Shown: in pieces, positions 35,978 to 47,600 of the stretch
Layout: every line of letters starts with the position of its first letter
Position numbering within the stretch: the stretch's first letter is position 1
Source: Cyclobacteriaceae bacterium
GTDB taxonomy: Bacteria; Bacteroidota; Bacteroidia; Cytophagales; Cyclobacteriaceae
Assembly (NCBI GenBank): GCA_016787725.1
Contig: JAEUTZ010000008.1
Location: 1 to 48,926, forward strand
Length of the DNA: 48,926 nucleotides
Direction: 5' to 3'
Made by a program: the position numbers and the translations under genes
Notes under the pieces: model-generated
The model's database searches: none
What the model saw: only the letters and a program-made list of their open reading frames with translations
Told to the model about the DNA's origin: nothing

Positions 35978-37000
35978 TTACATCATCAAACGAAAGATCA
36001 ACTCTTTCAGGATCTCACCTTCGGTTTGATCTCCCGCATCCACGCCTTTTAATTTCAAATCAGCTTGTTTTAACAGCGAGATGCCGGTCATCACACTAAG
36101 CAACGAATATTGCTGCAAAGCAACACTGTAATCTTTAACTGCAAAGGGGCTGATTTTTAGTGTAGTTACCAATCCCTTTTCACTTCGATCAGTGGTTGAA
36201 TGGGCAATCAATAACTTACTGAAAAAGGAATATAAAAAGGCAACCAAGGGGATAATTGGATTTTTGCGGGTATTGGCCTCAAAATAATTTACAATCTTCG
36301 CAACCTGAAATTTATCCTTGCGAATTAAGGCCTTTTGAAGTTCAAAAATATTGTACTCTTTGCTAATCCCTACCTGAGCCATTATCCGATCTGCGGTAAC
36401 AACTTCTGCGGAGGCTAACCCAATCAACACTTTATCAATTTCATTGGCCAGTCGATTTAGATCATTGCCTACGTATTCGGCCAGCACTCGTACCGCTGCT
36501 TCCTCAACTTTATAACCTCGACCACTGGCATACTCCTGAATAAAATCCCCTAACTGGCTTTCATATGGCTTTTTGAAGGTTGCCGAAACAGTTAACTGAT
36601 CGATCTTTTTACCTAGTTCACGTCTCTTATCTACCGTTTTATGTTTATGGCAGAGCACCAGTACGGTGGATGTGAGTGGACGTGAAATGTAGTCGAGCAA
36701 CAGTTTAGCACCGGTCTCTTTATTTAAATCCTGAATATCCTGAGCCTCCTTTACAAGCACCACCTGTCGCTCGGCCATCATTGGAAACCGCTTTGCATGT
36801 GTTAGCAAAGTAGCCATGGTTGTGTCCTTACCATACACAACAACCTGGTTAAATCCTCTTTCAGATTCACTTAAGGCATTGTTCTCTATATAATTGGAAA
36901 TCAAATCTATATAATAGGTCTCTTCACCTTGTAATACATATACCGGATCATATTTTCCAACTTTCAGTCGATCCAGAATTTTTTTGGCAGCCGCGTCCAT
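35978..37000 (-). CDS. holA: DNA polymerase III delta subunit
   Basis: This encodes 340 aa. The pattern is that of the clamp-loader delta subunit: N-terminal YVLQGEETYYIDLISNYI, LTHAKRFPMMAERQVVLVKEAQ, the LTVSATFKKPYESQLGDFIQEYASGRGYKVE middle, then VGNDLNRLANEIDKVL and a C-terminal helical domain. It opens the beta clamp in replication. Its ATG overlaps the rhomboid stop as TAATG, indicating translational coupling. Confidence 0.9.
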   Translation of the reverse strand: MDAAAKKILDRLKVGKYDPVYVLQGEETYYIDLISNYIENNALSESERGFNQVVVYGKDTTMATLLTHAKRFPMMAERQVVLVKEAQDIQDLNKETGAKLLLDYISRPLTSTVLVLCHKHKTVDKRRELGKKIDQLTVSATFKKPYESQLGDFIQEYASGRGYKVEEAAVRVLAEYVGNDLNRLANEIDKVLIGLASAEVVTADRIMAQVGISKEYNIFELQKALIRKDKFQVAKIVNYFEANTRKNPIIPLVAFLYSFFSKLLIAHSTTDRSEKGLVTTLKISPFAVKDYSVALQQYSLLSVMTGISLLKQADLKLKGVDAGDQTEGEILKELIFRLMM

Positions 37001-37566
37001 TATCTGCTTCTTTTATCGGCCAAATTAAATGCTGTTAGCACACCAACCAATGCTCCTGCCAAATGTGATTCCCAGGAGACCCGTGGATCGGCCGGGATAA
37101 CACCATAAAAAATACCTCCATAAACTAAAAAGATGAGAATAGAAATTAACAGTGAAATGAAATCCTGGCGAATTATTCCGTAGAAAATCAGGAATGCTGC
37201 TAACCCATAGATTATACCGCTTGCCCCAATATGATACGAAGGTCGGGGACTCAGCAGCCAAACCAGCACATTGGTACCAAAATAGCACCGAAAGAATACG
37301 ATCCCTCCTATCCGATCGTAAAAGAAGTAGAGCACCGAACCCAGGAAGAGCAGCGGAAAGGTATTGGAAAGCAGGTGAATATAATCGCCATGGATCATGG
37401 GGGCGGTTACTATGCCGATGAGACCTTCCAGGGTACGCGGCTTAATTCCCAGAAACCCAAAATCAAAGCCATAGAAGAATTCGATGCTAAACGATAGCCA
37501 CATAATAAACACCAACCGAAAGGGTACGATATAACTTCCAAAAAATCTGCTTTCTGCGGTGGGCAT
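37000..37566 (-). CDS. rhomboid-family intramembrane serine protease
   Basis: This encodes 188 aa with six membrane helices. The catalytic Ser lies in HIGASGIIYGL, and the partner His in WESHLAGALVG. The HGDYIHLLSNTFPLLFLG motif also fits the family. It cleaves membrane proteins within the bilayer; the substrate is unknown. It lies between the TerB-like gene (2 bp away) and holA (1 bp overlap). Confidence 0.9.
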   Translation of the reverse strand: MPTAESRFFGSYIVPFRLVFIMWLSFSIEFFYGFDFGFLGIKPRTLEGLIGIVTAPMIHGDYIHLLSNTFPLLFLGSVLYFFYDRIGGIVFFRCYFGTNVLVWLLSPRPSYHIGASGIIYGLAAFLIFYGIIRQDFISLLISILIFLVYGGIFYGVIPADPRVSWESHLAGALVGVLTAFNLADKRSR

Positions 37567-37568
37567 GC

Positions 37569-38036
37569 TTAGTAGGTGGCGGGGTCTTGAATCATGGATA
37601 ACCCTATGTACTTTGTTTCGTCATCACCCACTGCCTTGAGGCCTAACAACCCACCGGAAGACTTGGCGATTTCAGAGGCAATTTCACGCAGGCTTTTATA
37701 AAATTCCTTTGAGAAATTTGAATCAATTTTTCTCAGAATCGGATTTAAGTGGCTTAGGGTTTCTACAATCATGGGGGAACGCTCCTTTTCCTCATGAGGA
37801 TACTCATGTATTATGATCATTAATTTATCCTCAAAGTCCTCCCCCACTTCTTTATAGAAATCCAACAAATGCGACTTGGCTCGCTTTTGCTTTTTCTCTG
37901 TTAATGCAATGGCTTTGCGGATCTCCTTTTTATCAATATGGTCATCGGCACCGGCTATTAATATGCAAACCAGCATGGGAGCTTTGTGCATCAGTTCAAC
38001 TTCGGCCGATGTCAGTTTTTCTATTTCTGGAATCAT
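37569..38036 (-). CDS. TerB-like cytosolic protein
   Basis: This encodes 155 aa, all helical. The segment VCILIAGADDHIDKKEIRKAIALTEK has the acidic loop and helix pattern of TerB-family proteins, which bind metal or membranes in some stress systems. No Ter gene neighbours are present, so the name is a fold-level guess. It is the first gene of the operon with rhomboid and holA. Confidence 0.6.
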   Translation of the reverse strand: MIPEIEKLTSAEVELMHKAPMLVCILIAGADDHIDKKEIRKAIALTEKKQKRAKSHLLDFYKEVGEDFEDKLMIIIHEYPHEEKERSPMIVETLSHLNPILRKIDSNFSKEFYKSLREIASEIAKSSGGLLGLKAVGDDETKYIGLSMIQDPATY

Positions 38037-38060
38037 ATTCTCGAACCTATGGAATTCCCG

Positions 38061-38068
38061 TAAATTTG
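38061..38068 (+). promoter_or_regulatory. -7 box-like TAnnTTTG before the response regulator
   Basis: TAAATTTG matches the Bacteroidota -7 word exactly and lies about 60 bp before the ATG at 38129, in the divergent gap between the TerB-like gene and the regulator. No clear TTG is present at the proper upstream distance. Confidence 0.33.
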
Positions 38069-38128
38069 AAATATTTTAGACGAAGTATTGCTATCAGTTG
38101 CTGAGTATTAACTCCAAAGTACCTACGG

Positions 38129-39490
38129 ATGTACGAAAATGAGCCAGTCAGAATATTTGTTGTGGAGGATGATCCTGCCTATTCAAAGTTTCTGAAATAC
38201 ATACTGAGCTTAAATCCCGACTTTGAACCGGAGTTTTTTTCGACTGGTAAAGATTGTCTTGCCCAACTGCATAAACGGCCGGCCGTTATCACCCTTGACT
38301 ACTCCCTTCCTGATATGGAGGGCGAAAAAGTATTGAAATCCATTCGCGAGTTTGATTCGGATATTAGTGTGATCATTATTTCGGCTCAGGAAAAAATCGG
38401 GACTGCCGTTGAGTTGCTAAAAGCGGGTGCCTTTGATTATGTCAGCAAAGACGAAGAGGCTAAAGACCGGGTTCTGAATTCGATCCGTAACGCATTGAAT
38501 AAAACTTCCCTCATTCGGGAAATTGACCGGCTCAAACACGAGATCACGACCAAATATGATTTTGGGAAAAGCATCCTCGGCACCAGCCCGGCCATTAAAG
38601 GTGTATTTGCATTAATCGAGAAGGCTGTTAAAACCCAAATTAGTGTTTCGATTACGGGTGAAACCGGAACCGGCAAGGAATTAGTGGCCAAAGCCATTCA
38701 TTACTATTCAAGCAGAAAGAACAAATCATTAGTGGCCGTTAATATGGCAGCCATTCCCAAAGACCTGATTGAAAGTGAACTTTTCGGTCATGAGAAAGGG
38801 GCTTTTACAGGAGCCGCCAGTCGCAGGATCGGTAAATTTGAAGAGGCTGAAGGTGGTACCATCTTTCTGGATGAGATTGGCGAGATGGATCTGAATCTGC
38901 AGGCCAAACTTTTACGGGTACTTCAAGAGAAGGAATTAGTAAGGGTGGGTGCCAACCAACCCATCAAATTGGATGTGCGCGTAATTGTTGCCACCCATCG
39001 CAACCTTCAAGACGAGGTGAGAGCGGGTCGATTCCGCGAGGATCTTTATTATCGCTTACTGGGCTTGCCCATTCACCTTCCACCTTTGCGTGAACGAGGC
39101 CAGGATATTCTGCTACTCGCCAAACATTTTGCCGATCAATTTGCCAAGGAGAATATTCTAACCCGGTTTAAATTCAGCAGCGAAGCACAGGAAAAGCTTC
39201 TTGGATATCACTATCCCGGTAATGTACGTGAGTTAAAATCCATCGTTGAATTAGCGGTAGTAATGGCATCGAATCAGGAAATCCAGGGGAATGATATCAC
39301 CTTCAATACGCCTTTGCGGGATGATACCTTATTACTGAAAGAGATGACGCTGCAGGAATATACCTACCGGATCATCCGTAATTATTTATCCAAGTACGAT
39401 CATAATGTACTGGAGGTAGCCCAACGTCTCAATATCGGGAAGTCTTCCATTTACCGGTATTTAAAAGAAATGGAAGAACTCGGAATCTAA
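38129..39490 (+). CDS. sigma-54-dependent response regulator (NtrC family)
   Basis: This encodes 453 aa. An N-terminal receiver domain (about 7-120) carries the phosphorylation site D57 (ITLDYSL) and K107. The AAA+ domain has Walker A GETGTGKE (177-184), GAFTGA (224-229) that contacts sigma-54, and Walker [13 protein letters not shown]. The C-terminus is a Fis-like helix-turn-helix ([19 protein letters not shown]). It activates sigma-54 promoters on phosphorylation. The hybrid kinase starts 7 bp after the stop. Confidence 0.95.
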   Translation: MYENEPVRIFVVEDDPAYSKFLKYILSLNPDFEPEFFSTGKDCLAQLHKRPAVITLDYSLPDMEGEKVLKSIREFDSDISVIIISAQEKIGTAVELLKAGAFDYVSKDEEAKDRVLNSIRNALNKTSLIREIDRLKHEITTKYDFGKSILGTSPAIKGVFALIEKAVKTQISVSITGETGTGKELVAKAIHYYSSRKNKSLVAVNMAAIPKDLIESELFGHEKGAFTGAASRRIGKFEEAEGGTIFLDEIGEMDLNLQAKLLRVLQEKELVRVGANQPIKLDVRVIVATHRNLQDEVRAGRFREDLYYRLLGLPIHLPPLRERGQDILLLAKHFADQFAKENILTRFKFSSEAQEKLLGYHYPGNVRELKSIVELAVVMASNQEIQGNDITFNTPLRDDTLLLKEMTLQEYTYRIIRNYLSKYDHNVLEVAQRLNIGKSSIYRYLKEMEELGI

Positions 39491-39497
39491 TTTAAGC

Positions 39498-41414
39498 ATG
39501 AAACACTCCATACCCGCTTACGTCCGAAAAGGTCTTTTTTACAAGTCGGTTGTTGAAGACGGATCGGACATTATCTTTCTGGTCGATTATGAAGGTACCA
39601 TCCTTTACCACAATCACTCTGTACGTCATACCCTCGGATACAAAGGGTCGTCCTTAATTGGCAAACGATTCTTTGATTTTGTACCGGATTATCATCTCGA
39701 AAATTTCAAAAAGGAATTTGCCCGAAGCACTAGAAAGGCTTTTAATAAGTCGATTGAGTTTCAATTTAAATGCGCGGATAGAAGTTATAAGTATCTCGAA
39801 TTCAACTCGGTTAACCTGAAGCAAAAAGAGGGTATTAAAGGTTTAATTCTGGATTGTCGCGACATTACACAACGTAAAGAGGATGCCGCAGAACTCTTGC
39901 GTGCGCAAAAGGCGAAAGAGCAATTTCTGGCAAACATCAGCCATGAAATACGAACACCCATTAATGGTATTGCCGGGATGGCCGCACTACTAAGTCAAAA
40001 CCCATCTAAAGAAGAACAAAAGACATATTTAAACGCCATTAAAACTGCCGCAGATAATCTTAAAGTAATCATTAACGATATTCTGGATCTTGCTTCAATT
40101 GAATCCGGAAAGTTAAAGTTTGAAAAAATTGATTTTAGTTTACCCGATTTGCTGCACTCCTTACTTGAGACCTTCGGGATACAAGCCAAAGAAAAAGGAA
40201 TTAAACTAACCTATCATCTTGATAAAGAAGTACATCAGGTATTTGTTGGTGATCCGGTTCGATTAAATCAAGTGTTGATTAATCTTATCAGCAACGCTTT
40301 AAAATTTACCCATTCCGGCTCTATCCACATTGAAGTATTCCCAGCGAAGATAAAAAATTCAATCTATCAAATTCAGTTTAATATCACCGATACCGGTATC
40401 GGTATTCCTGAAGATAAGCTCCAAACAATATTTGAAAGCTTTAGCCAGGCCGATGCCAGCGTAACCAGGAAGTATGGAGGCACGGGACTGGGGCTAACAA
40501 TTGTCAAGCAGTTGGTAGAATTACAGAACGGGTCCATCCAGGTAGTAAGCAAAGAAAATGAAGGTTCGACTTTCACTTTTACGCTCCCGTACCGCCTTAG
40601 CAAATCCAAAGTAGTTAACAAACCCAATATCGCGAAACCTCAAAACAGGGATCAATTCAATCAAGCTTCTATCTTGCTGGTAGAGGACAATGATATCAAT
40701 CGGCTCTATGCGGGCAGCATTTTAAAAATGTGGGGGTGCTATTTTGAAACTGCCGAGAATGGCGTTGTCGCGCTTGAGAAAATCCGAAATCAAGGTTTTG
40801 ACCTGGTGTTAATGGACATTCAAATGCCGGTGATGGATGGTTTTGAAACCACCAAAGCCATCCGCAAGGGTGACGCAAAACATAGTCGGGTTCCCATTAT
40901 CGCTTTGACTGCCAATGCGACTAAAAAAGATTTCGAACGATGCCTGGCTGCCGGAATGAATGACTGCATTCCAAAACCTTTTACCCAGGAAGATTTATTT
41001 AAAGTACTTGCAAAATATCTGGGTAAAAAAATCAATCCGAAAAATATCAGGCAATCCGCTATTCCCGAGTCCGTTCAGTCTTCAGAAGTGGATTTAAGTT
41101 ACTTGTACAAAGTATCCAATGGAGACAAAAATTTCATTCAGGAGATTACCTCTACCTTTCTGGAATCAACTCCAAAGACCTTGCGGGACATTCAGGAACA
41201 ACTTCAGGAAAAAAACTGGAGGCAACTCGCTAAAGTGGTTCACAAAATTAAACCTACCATCACGCTCTTAGGCATCCATGCGTTAAAAGACAAGATTCTT
41301 CAATTGGAGGCTGAAGCTATTCGCGGCCAGGATGAACGATTAATTCTGGCATTAGCGGAGGATGTGCATCTTCAACTTCGCAAAGCCATCAATGCACTGG
41401 CCCTGCGGAATTAA
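39498..41414 (+). CDS. hybrid histidine kinase, PAS-HisKA-HATPase-REC-HPt
   Basis: This encodes 638 aa, with no membrane segment, so it is a soluble sensor. Domains in order: PAS (about 17-125), HisKA with His149 (ANISHEIRTP), HATPase_c with N box NLISNALKF, G1 DTGIGIP and G2 GGTGLGL, receiver with D440 (LVLMDIQMP) and C-terminal HPt with His582 (VVHKIKPTITLLG). Phosphoryl flow His149 to D440 to His582 would then reach the NtrC-type regulator just upstream. The PAS ligand is unknown. Its stop codon overlaps that of the giant gene on the other strand. Confidence 0.93.
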   Translation: MKHSIPAYVRKGLFYKSVVEDGSDIIFLVDYEGTILYHNHSVRHTLGYKGSSLIGKRFFDFVPDYHLENFKKEFARSTRKAFNKSIEFQFKCADRSYKYLEFNSVNLKQKEGIKGLILDCRDITQRKEDAAELLRAQKAKEQFLANISHEIRTPINGIAGMAALLSQNPSKEEQKTYLNAIKTAADNLKVIINDILDLASIESGKLKFEKIDFSLPDLLHSLLETFGIQAKEKGIKLTYHLDKEVHQVFVGDPVRLNQVLINLISNALKFTHSGSIHIEVFPAKIKNSIYQIQFNITDTGIGIPEDKLQTIFESFSQADASVTRKYGGTGLGLTIVKQLVELQNGSIQVVSKENEGSTFTFTLPYRLSKSKVVNKPNIAKPQNRDQFNQASILLVEDNDINRLYAGSILKMWGCYFETAENGVVALEKIRNQGFDLVLMDIQMPVMDGFETTKAIRKGDAKHSRVPIIALTANATKKDFERCLAAGMNDCIPKPFTQEDLFKVLAKYLGKKINPKNIRQSAIPESVQSSEVDLSYLYKVSNGDKNFIQEITSTFLESTPKTLRDIQEQLQEKNWRQLAKVVHKIKPTITLLGIHALKDKILQLEAEAIRGQDERLILALAEDVHLQLRKAINALALRN

Positions 41415-41670
41415 TTTCTATTCATGACCACCAATTTCTTGTAAACGGCAGTTCCATGCTGACCGGTGATGACCACAAAATACACAGCATTTGGCAGGTC
41501 AACAACAGAGATTTCTTTCTTGCCATTGATCGTTTGGGTAAAGTCACCCTCTTGAACCGTAACACCGCGCTGGTCAATTATTTTCCAGGTACTCCCGGGA
41601 TGTACTTCGGCCGGTAATCCAAACGTAAATTGCTGATTGGCAGGGTTGGGGAACATTTGAATACTGTTGA
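41411..41670 (-). other. type IX secretion C-terminal sorting domain of the giant protein
   Basis: The last ~85 residues have the T9SS type A pattern: MFPNPANQQFTFGL, then IIDQRGVTVQEGDF, then LPNAVYFVVITGQHGTAVYKKLVVMN. This domain directs outer-membrane passage and surface attachment. Confidence 0.85.
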
Positions 41671-44600
41671 GTGTAGCCAATACAGGTTCATCATCAACAC
41701 CCACCACCGGATCGCCTGTTTTAACCGGCCCATCAATGGCAATGGATTGATAAATTTCCTTGGTGTTTTTATCCTGCACGTACCCGATCAATAATAGTCC
41801 ATTCGGATTACTGATTGGAACATCCAGCGGAACGTTCATCACAATCTTATTCAAAATTTGACCTTGTACCCAGCTCAGGTTAACAGTTTCACCAGCGCTA
41901 CTAAACAGGTTCTTCCGCAATACATTCTGGAAGGTACCTACGCTCTTCTCCACAAGGGCCACATTAATAATTAAGGGTGAATTGAAATTCTGCTTGGCTG
42001 TAATGACCATCTTGACACTGATCGTTTTGTTATCGATGGATGTAGTGTCCTTCAGCGTAAGCGTAAAGGGTGGTTCAACCAGGGCTCTGCGGTCGATTTC
42101 GACTTTATTCAATTCAGTCGTTACACCTGTGAACTTTCCAGGGATCAGGATGCCATCCATAATAGTATAGGGTGGTTGGGATGCCCCAAAATACAAGGCC
42201 CTTGCTGCCGGATCGGCTGGATTATCCCGGTTCAATGGATCCACCCCAGCAAAATTTACGTGATACTGAATATGCTGAAAATCGGAGGTTCCACGATCCG
42301 TTATCTGTTGCTGGTAAAGTCCGTTTAGATAAGTATCCGCATTCACACTCGCATTTAGTGTGGAAGTGGTGAAGTGTTCTACCAGGACATTCCGGGCCTT
42401 TTCACCCACAAAGAAATTGTCAAAGGCAAAACCATCAAACGTTTCGGCATTTCCGTCATTGCTCGCGAAAGCAATTCGCAACCGAACCTGACTGCGATTA
42501 GCGAACGGAATCATGTCCATATTAAACCGTGCATTTTTCCAGTTGGTTTGCCTATCTGTCCAACCATAATTACCAATGGCTTGCGTACCGGGGTTTGAAA
42601 GAATACCCACTCCATTGAACCAGTTAATCCCTTCGTCCCGATTAGATTGACCTTCCGGAGGTCCCACAATTCTCCAGGTTAATCCACCGTTTATGGAATA
42701 CTGCAACACGGCACCATCAATATTTTTCTCGCTATCGGAGTAGTAGTCCAGCGTAACCATGGGCCGTAACAACGAAGACAAATCAAAACATGGTCCATCG
42801 ACAACGGAGTTCTCGTTCTGGAAGTAGCTGTTACCATTGGCTCCTGTCCACCATACATTCGATCCGCTTACAGTGCTATTTATTGTGGCCCCTGTTGGCG
42901 GGCCCCAAATCCAACTCGTATCACTCTTAATGATATTGGTAAAGGTTGAATTTGTTGCATTAAATGCTTCGGCAATCCATCCGCCATCCGAACTTTCAAA
43001 ATCTTCTAAGTACTCGGCTCCTGCTGTAGGAGTAACCGTGGTATACGGAAGGATAAATACATTTTGTGCTTTTGAATTGGAGCACCCATCATTCGTATCG
43101 ACATTCAAATTCGCAACATAAGTTCCATTGGTAACGTATTTGTGCTGAGGGTCCTTATAGGTGCCAAATGTTCGGCCACCATGGGTACCGGCAGGAATCG
43201 CTCCGATTCCAGGAGGAAGTATATCGCCATCACCAAAATTCCATGAATAAGCGGTAATCACACTAATTCCCGGTGGTGTGGATCCCACCACCTTAGTTGT
43301 TCTGTCCTGGAAGTTCGTATTGTCATTGTTACATATGGCCGACCAACTGAAATCGACTGCCGGTACATCACCTACCCTTAACACAAATGGATCACTTAAA
43401 TCGGCACATCCCTGGCTGGTTGTTACCTTGAGAGAAACATTATAGGTACCTGCCGAAGTGTACCGCTTGGATGGATGCTGGTTTGTACTGAATGTATTGT
43501 CACCAAATGCCCACTCCCAACTTGTAATTATGGCCGGGAAGGGTGATGGATTGATGCCCGAGGTATCGGAGAACACCACATCGCTCACAATACAGTTGTT
43601 GGCTGAAGAGAACATTGATACAGGTGCGGCAAAGAAACGTACGGAACGCTCCCGGAAAGTAATCGCATCAAACTGATTTTTGAAGGTATACCGGATCCGA
43701 TAGGTATCTGAAGGTAATCCAGTAGTTTGAATAAAGTAATCCTGGCCTACCTGAACAATGGTCATGTTCGTAGCATTAGGCCCTTCCGGGGTAAATCGGG
43801 TTTCCGGAGGGAATCCATCGGATGGAACGGGGAATCCTAACAATTTTACTAACCCTTGCTCAGCGCATATTTCAAATTCACCAACTGCATTGAGCACAGC
43901 ACCTTGAATAGCAAAATCTACTGTAGTTACCGGATTAATGAACACTTCCTGTTGATTGAAGTTGGTACATCCGTTGACATTAGTAAAAGTATAACGAATG
44001 AAGTTTGAACCCAACTCTGCTGCACTGGGATCAAACACCGCGCGGTCTACCACATTAACAAAGGTACTACCAATCACAGAAGTAGCCGGTGAGATGGTAA
44101 AGGTACCTCCCGCCAGGTTACCGGTTAATGTAATGGGTGGGCTATTCTCCGCCAACGAGGAAGGCGAGCCAGGAGGAAGCCCTGTAAAGACAACCACAGG
44201 AAGTGGATTAATCGTTAGTACCATCTGATCCGTAAGGTCCGGACAAGCTCCTGATCCCAACACAGAGAATGTTAATGTTCTGTTCGTAGGCACCAACACT
44301 GCCATGTCAGCAGCACTAAGAATGTACCTGGGCTTCTCCAGGGTAGCATTGTCGAATGTCCCTCCCGACCAGGAGTATGTAGAATTCGCAAAAGTGACTG
44401 AACCATCGATTAAAATATCGCTCTCACTTACGCAAACGGCCAGATCGGGACCTGCGGAGAAAATTTGCTTCGGATTAACGCGAACAGAAATCGTAAATGG
44501 ATTACCAATACAGCCGCCTACCTGACTAGTGGGGATAACGGTATAAACTACGATCGCATCAGCGGTAGTGGTGTTTACTAAAACATCATCTATAATCGCT

Positions 44601-47600
44601 CCTGTTTTAATAGATGTACTCTCTCCTGTAACATCCGGGTTTGCTGCTGCTATCCAGGTAAAGGTGGAAGCTAAGACATTTCCACCAGGGCCGTTTACAT
44701 TAGCCTGCAAATCATACGCTACCGTAGTTCCACTGCAAATCTGAGGGGCCAATGCCGTAACCCCAACAGGTTCGGGCTTAACTGTTATTGAGATGCTGAA
44801 GGTATTGCCAATACATCCATTCGTTCCGGTAGGTGTTACCGTGTATTGAACTACCTGATCAACGTTGGTGAGATTGGTTAAGATGTCGGTTATAATTGGT
44901 CCAACTCCATTTTCAGGAGCCGTATTTTCCCCTGTCACATTTGCATTATCCGCTGCAACCCAGGTGAAAGTGCTTCCAACATTATTTCCTAACGTAGCCA
45001 CATTCAACAAGAGGTTATAGCCAATTGTTAAATCACTACAAATCATCTTAGTGTCATTAGCGCCTTCAGGCTTTGGACTTACAGTGACCGTTACAAATTG
45101 CGTGGTAGGATGAATACAAGCGCCACCGAGGCTTCCTTCAAACTCGTATGTTATTGTCTGGGAAACATTGGTAGGGTTATCCAGAACATCAGCCAATGTT
45201 ACCGGGAAGGAAGAATATAGCGTACCTACCGGAACGACTCCGGTTACACCCCCTGTTGCGGTTATGCTCTTTAGTAGAACTTGCTGTCCGACCGTACTGC
45301 TGTTAATTATGATATTGGATGGCGTCAAAGCACCTTCGCAAACTGTGGAAGGTATATTCGTTACACTAAATACGGCATTGGGCCTTACCGTAATAATTAT
45401 ACTTTGAATGTTTCCAGAACAGCCATTTGCGGTAGATTGAAAATCGTACTGTATGGTTTGATTCGTTGTAGTTGTATTCACCAGCAAATCAGTAATGGAT
45501 GAACCGGTTGCAAAAGTGCTGTTGACCGGACTATGCCCGGTAATATTTCCTGGTGCTCCACTGATGGTAATACCGATAATCCGAATCACTGAGCCCACGA
45601 TTAAATCAGAAACAGTAATATTCGTTTGACTATTGTTGCATAATGTGCCTGAGGTATTGTCAACAGCGGTCAGAATAGGTATCGGGTATACCGTCACCGT
45701 GGTATTCGTTACCACTGGTGTGCAGCCGTTGGCCGTAGTCGTAAACGTATACGTTACCACCTGCTGTGTGCTGGTCGTGTTGCTCAACGTCTCATTCAAC
45801 GTGCCCGTAACCGGACTCAGGTTCGTGCTCGCATACCCGATGCTGCCCGTTACACCCGCCGGGTAGCTGCCCGTAACCGTCATCACCGCATTCGCTGTCG
45901 GGGATGTGTAATCAATATCAATCGGTAACCCCTCGCATACCGCCAAAGCATTGTTGGTGATCGTCTGCACAACCGGAGGATTAACCGTTACTGTATAATT
46001 CTGGGTCGTGGCGTTCACACAGTTCAGCGGGCCCGGACCCGTCACCGTGATCGTATACACCATCGTCTCAATCGCATTGCCCGTGTTCACCAGGACATCG
46101 GTGATCGAACCGCTCCCCGAAGCACTCTCCCCGGTGATGTTCGCACCCCCGGAAGAGGTCCAGCTGAACGTAGCCCCACCCACATCCGACAACGGTACAA
46201 AGTTCAGGGCCGTGCCGCTGCAGATCGTGAGCGATGCCGGTACGTTGGTGAACACCGGGGTCGGGTATACCGTAATATTGAATGATCGGACCGGGCCGGT
46301 GCATCCATTGCGGGTAGCCACCACATTAATAGTTTGGGTTATTGGATTCACCGAAGGGTTCGTTGCCGTGAATGCGGGAATCTCATAGGGTACAGTATTG
46401 TCGCTACCATCGGCCAGGCCAATACCTGCCCCTCCGGTCCAGGTAAGGGTTTCTCCACCCGAAGTATTAACGCCTAGTGCAATTAATCCTTGGGTAGCGC
46501 CTTCACAAATTGAAACATTCGCGATCGCGTTGATTACCGGGCTTGGTTTGATGGTTACTATAAAAGTTTCTTCGTCAAGAAGTTCCGTTGTACATCCATT
46601 CTTAGTAGCCCGTACGGTTACAGTTCCGACTATATCATTACCTGTTGAATTAGCGGGCGCTGAATAGGAAATATTGCCGGACCCTGTTAACGGTAATCCA
46701 ATGGCTGCATTCGTATTATCCCAATTGAAAATCTCACCCCCACCCGTATGGGCAGAGAAAATAACCGCGATTGGTTCACCCGGACATACCGTAATGTCAG
46801 CAACTGCTGAGGGTCGCGGATTTGGATAAACACGAACCGTTATAAACTGACTAACGGGAACAAGCGGGCAGATCGGGGTGGTGCCTGGAGTAGTCACATT
46901 GAACTCGTACTCAACATCAATCGGACCCGGTGTTGTGTTTGTTAAAGTTTCAATCAGTGGTGTTGCGCTGTCGAAGGTGGTTGTTCCGGCCACCACGGTT
47001 CCCCCTGTAACTCCATAGTAAGAGACACTTACCACATTGATTTGATGACCTGCTGTTACACTGCTGAAGAAAATACTGGTTTGATCACCAGAACAAATCT
47101 GCGGTGCAAAGTTATTGGCAACAAAGGTTGGGTTCGGATTAACTATTACCTGTTCGGAAAATCCTGCGGTGATACACCCATTGGCTTCAACCTGAAAATT
47201 GTATTGCACGGTGGCTGGAACTATGCCCGAATTAATAAGGGTTTCCGTGATCTTACCGCCCGGAGTAAAGGTAGTTCCGGCTGTTAACGTGCCGGTCACC
47301 GCGCCATAGTTTATGGATGTTAAACGGATTACCGCACCGCTGGTAGGGCTGTTAAGCGTGATGTTCACTGCTGAATTACTGCATATCTCTGTGGTCGTGT
47401 TAACGGTACTCATGGACGGAGTAGGGTTAACAACAACACTGGTCTGTTGTGATGTTGGATTTACACAATCCGGAGTGGCAACCGTAAACTGATAAACGAT
47501 GGTAATAGGGGAATTTGAAGAATTGGTTAATCCGAGTGCTTCAGTTACAAGATCGCCATCATTAAAAGTACCTCCCATTGCATAAGAACCACCGGTTATA

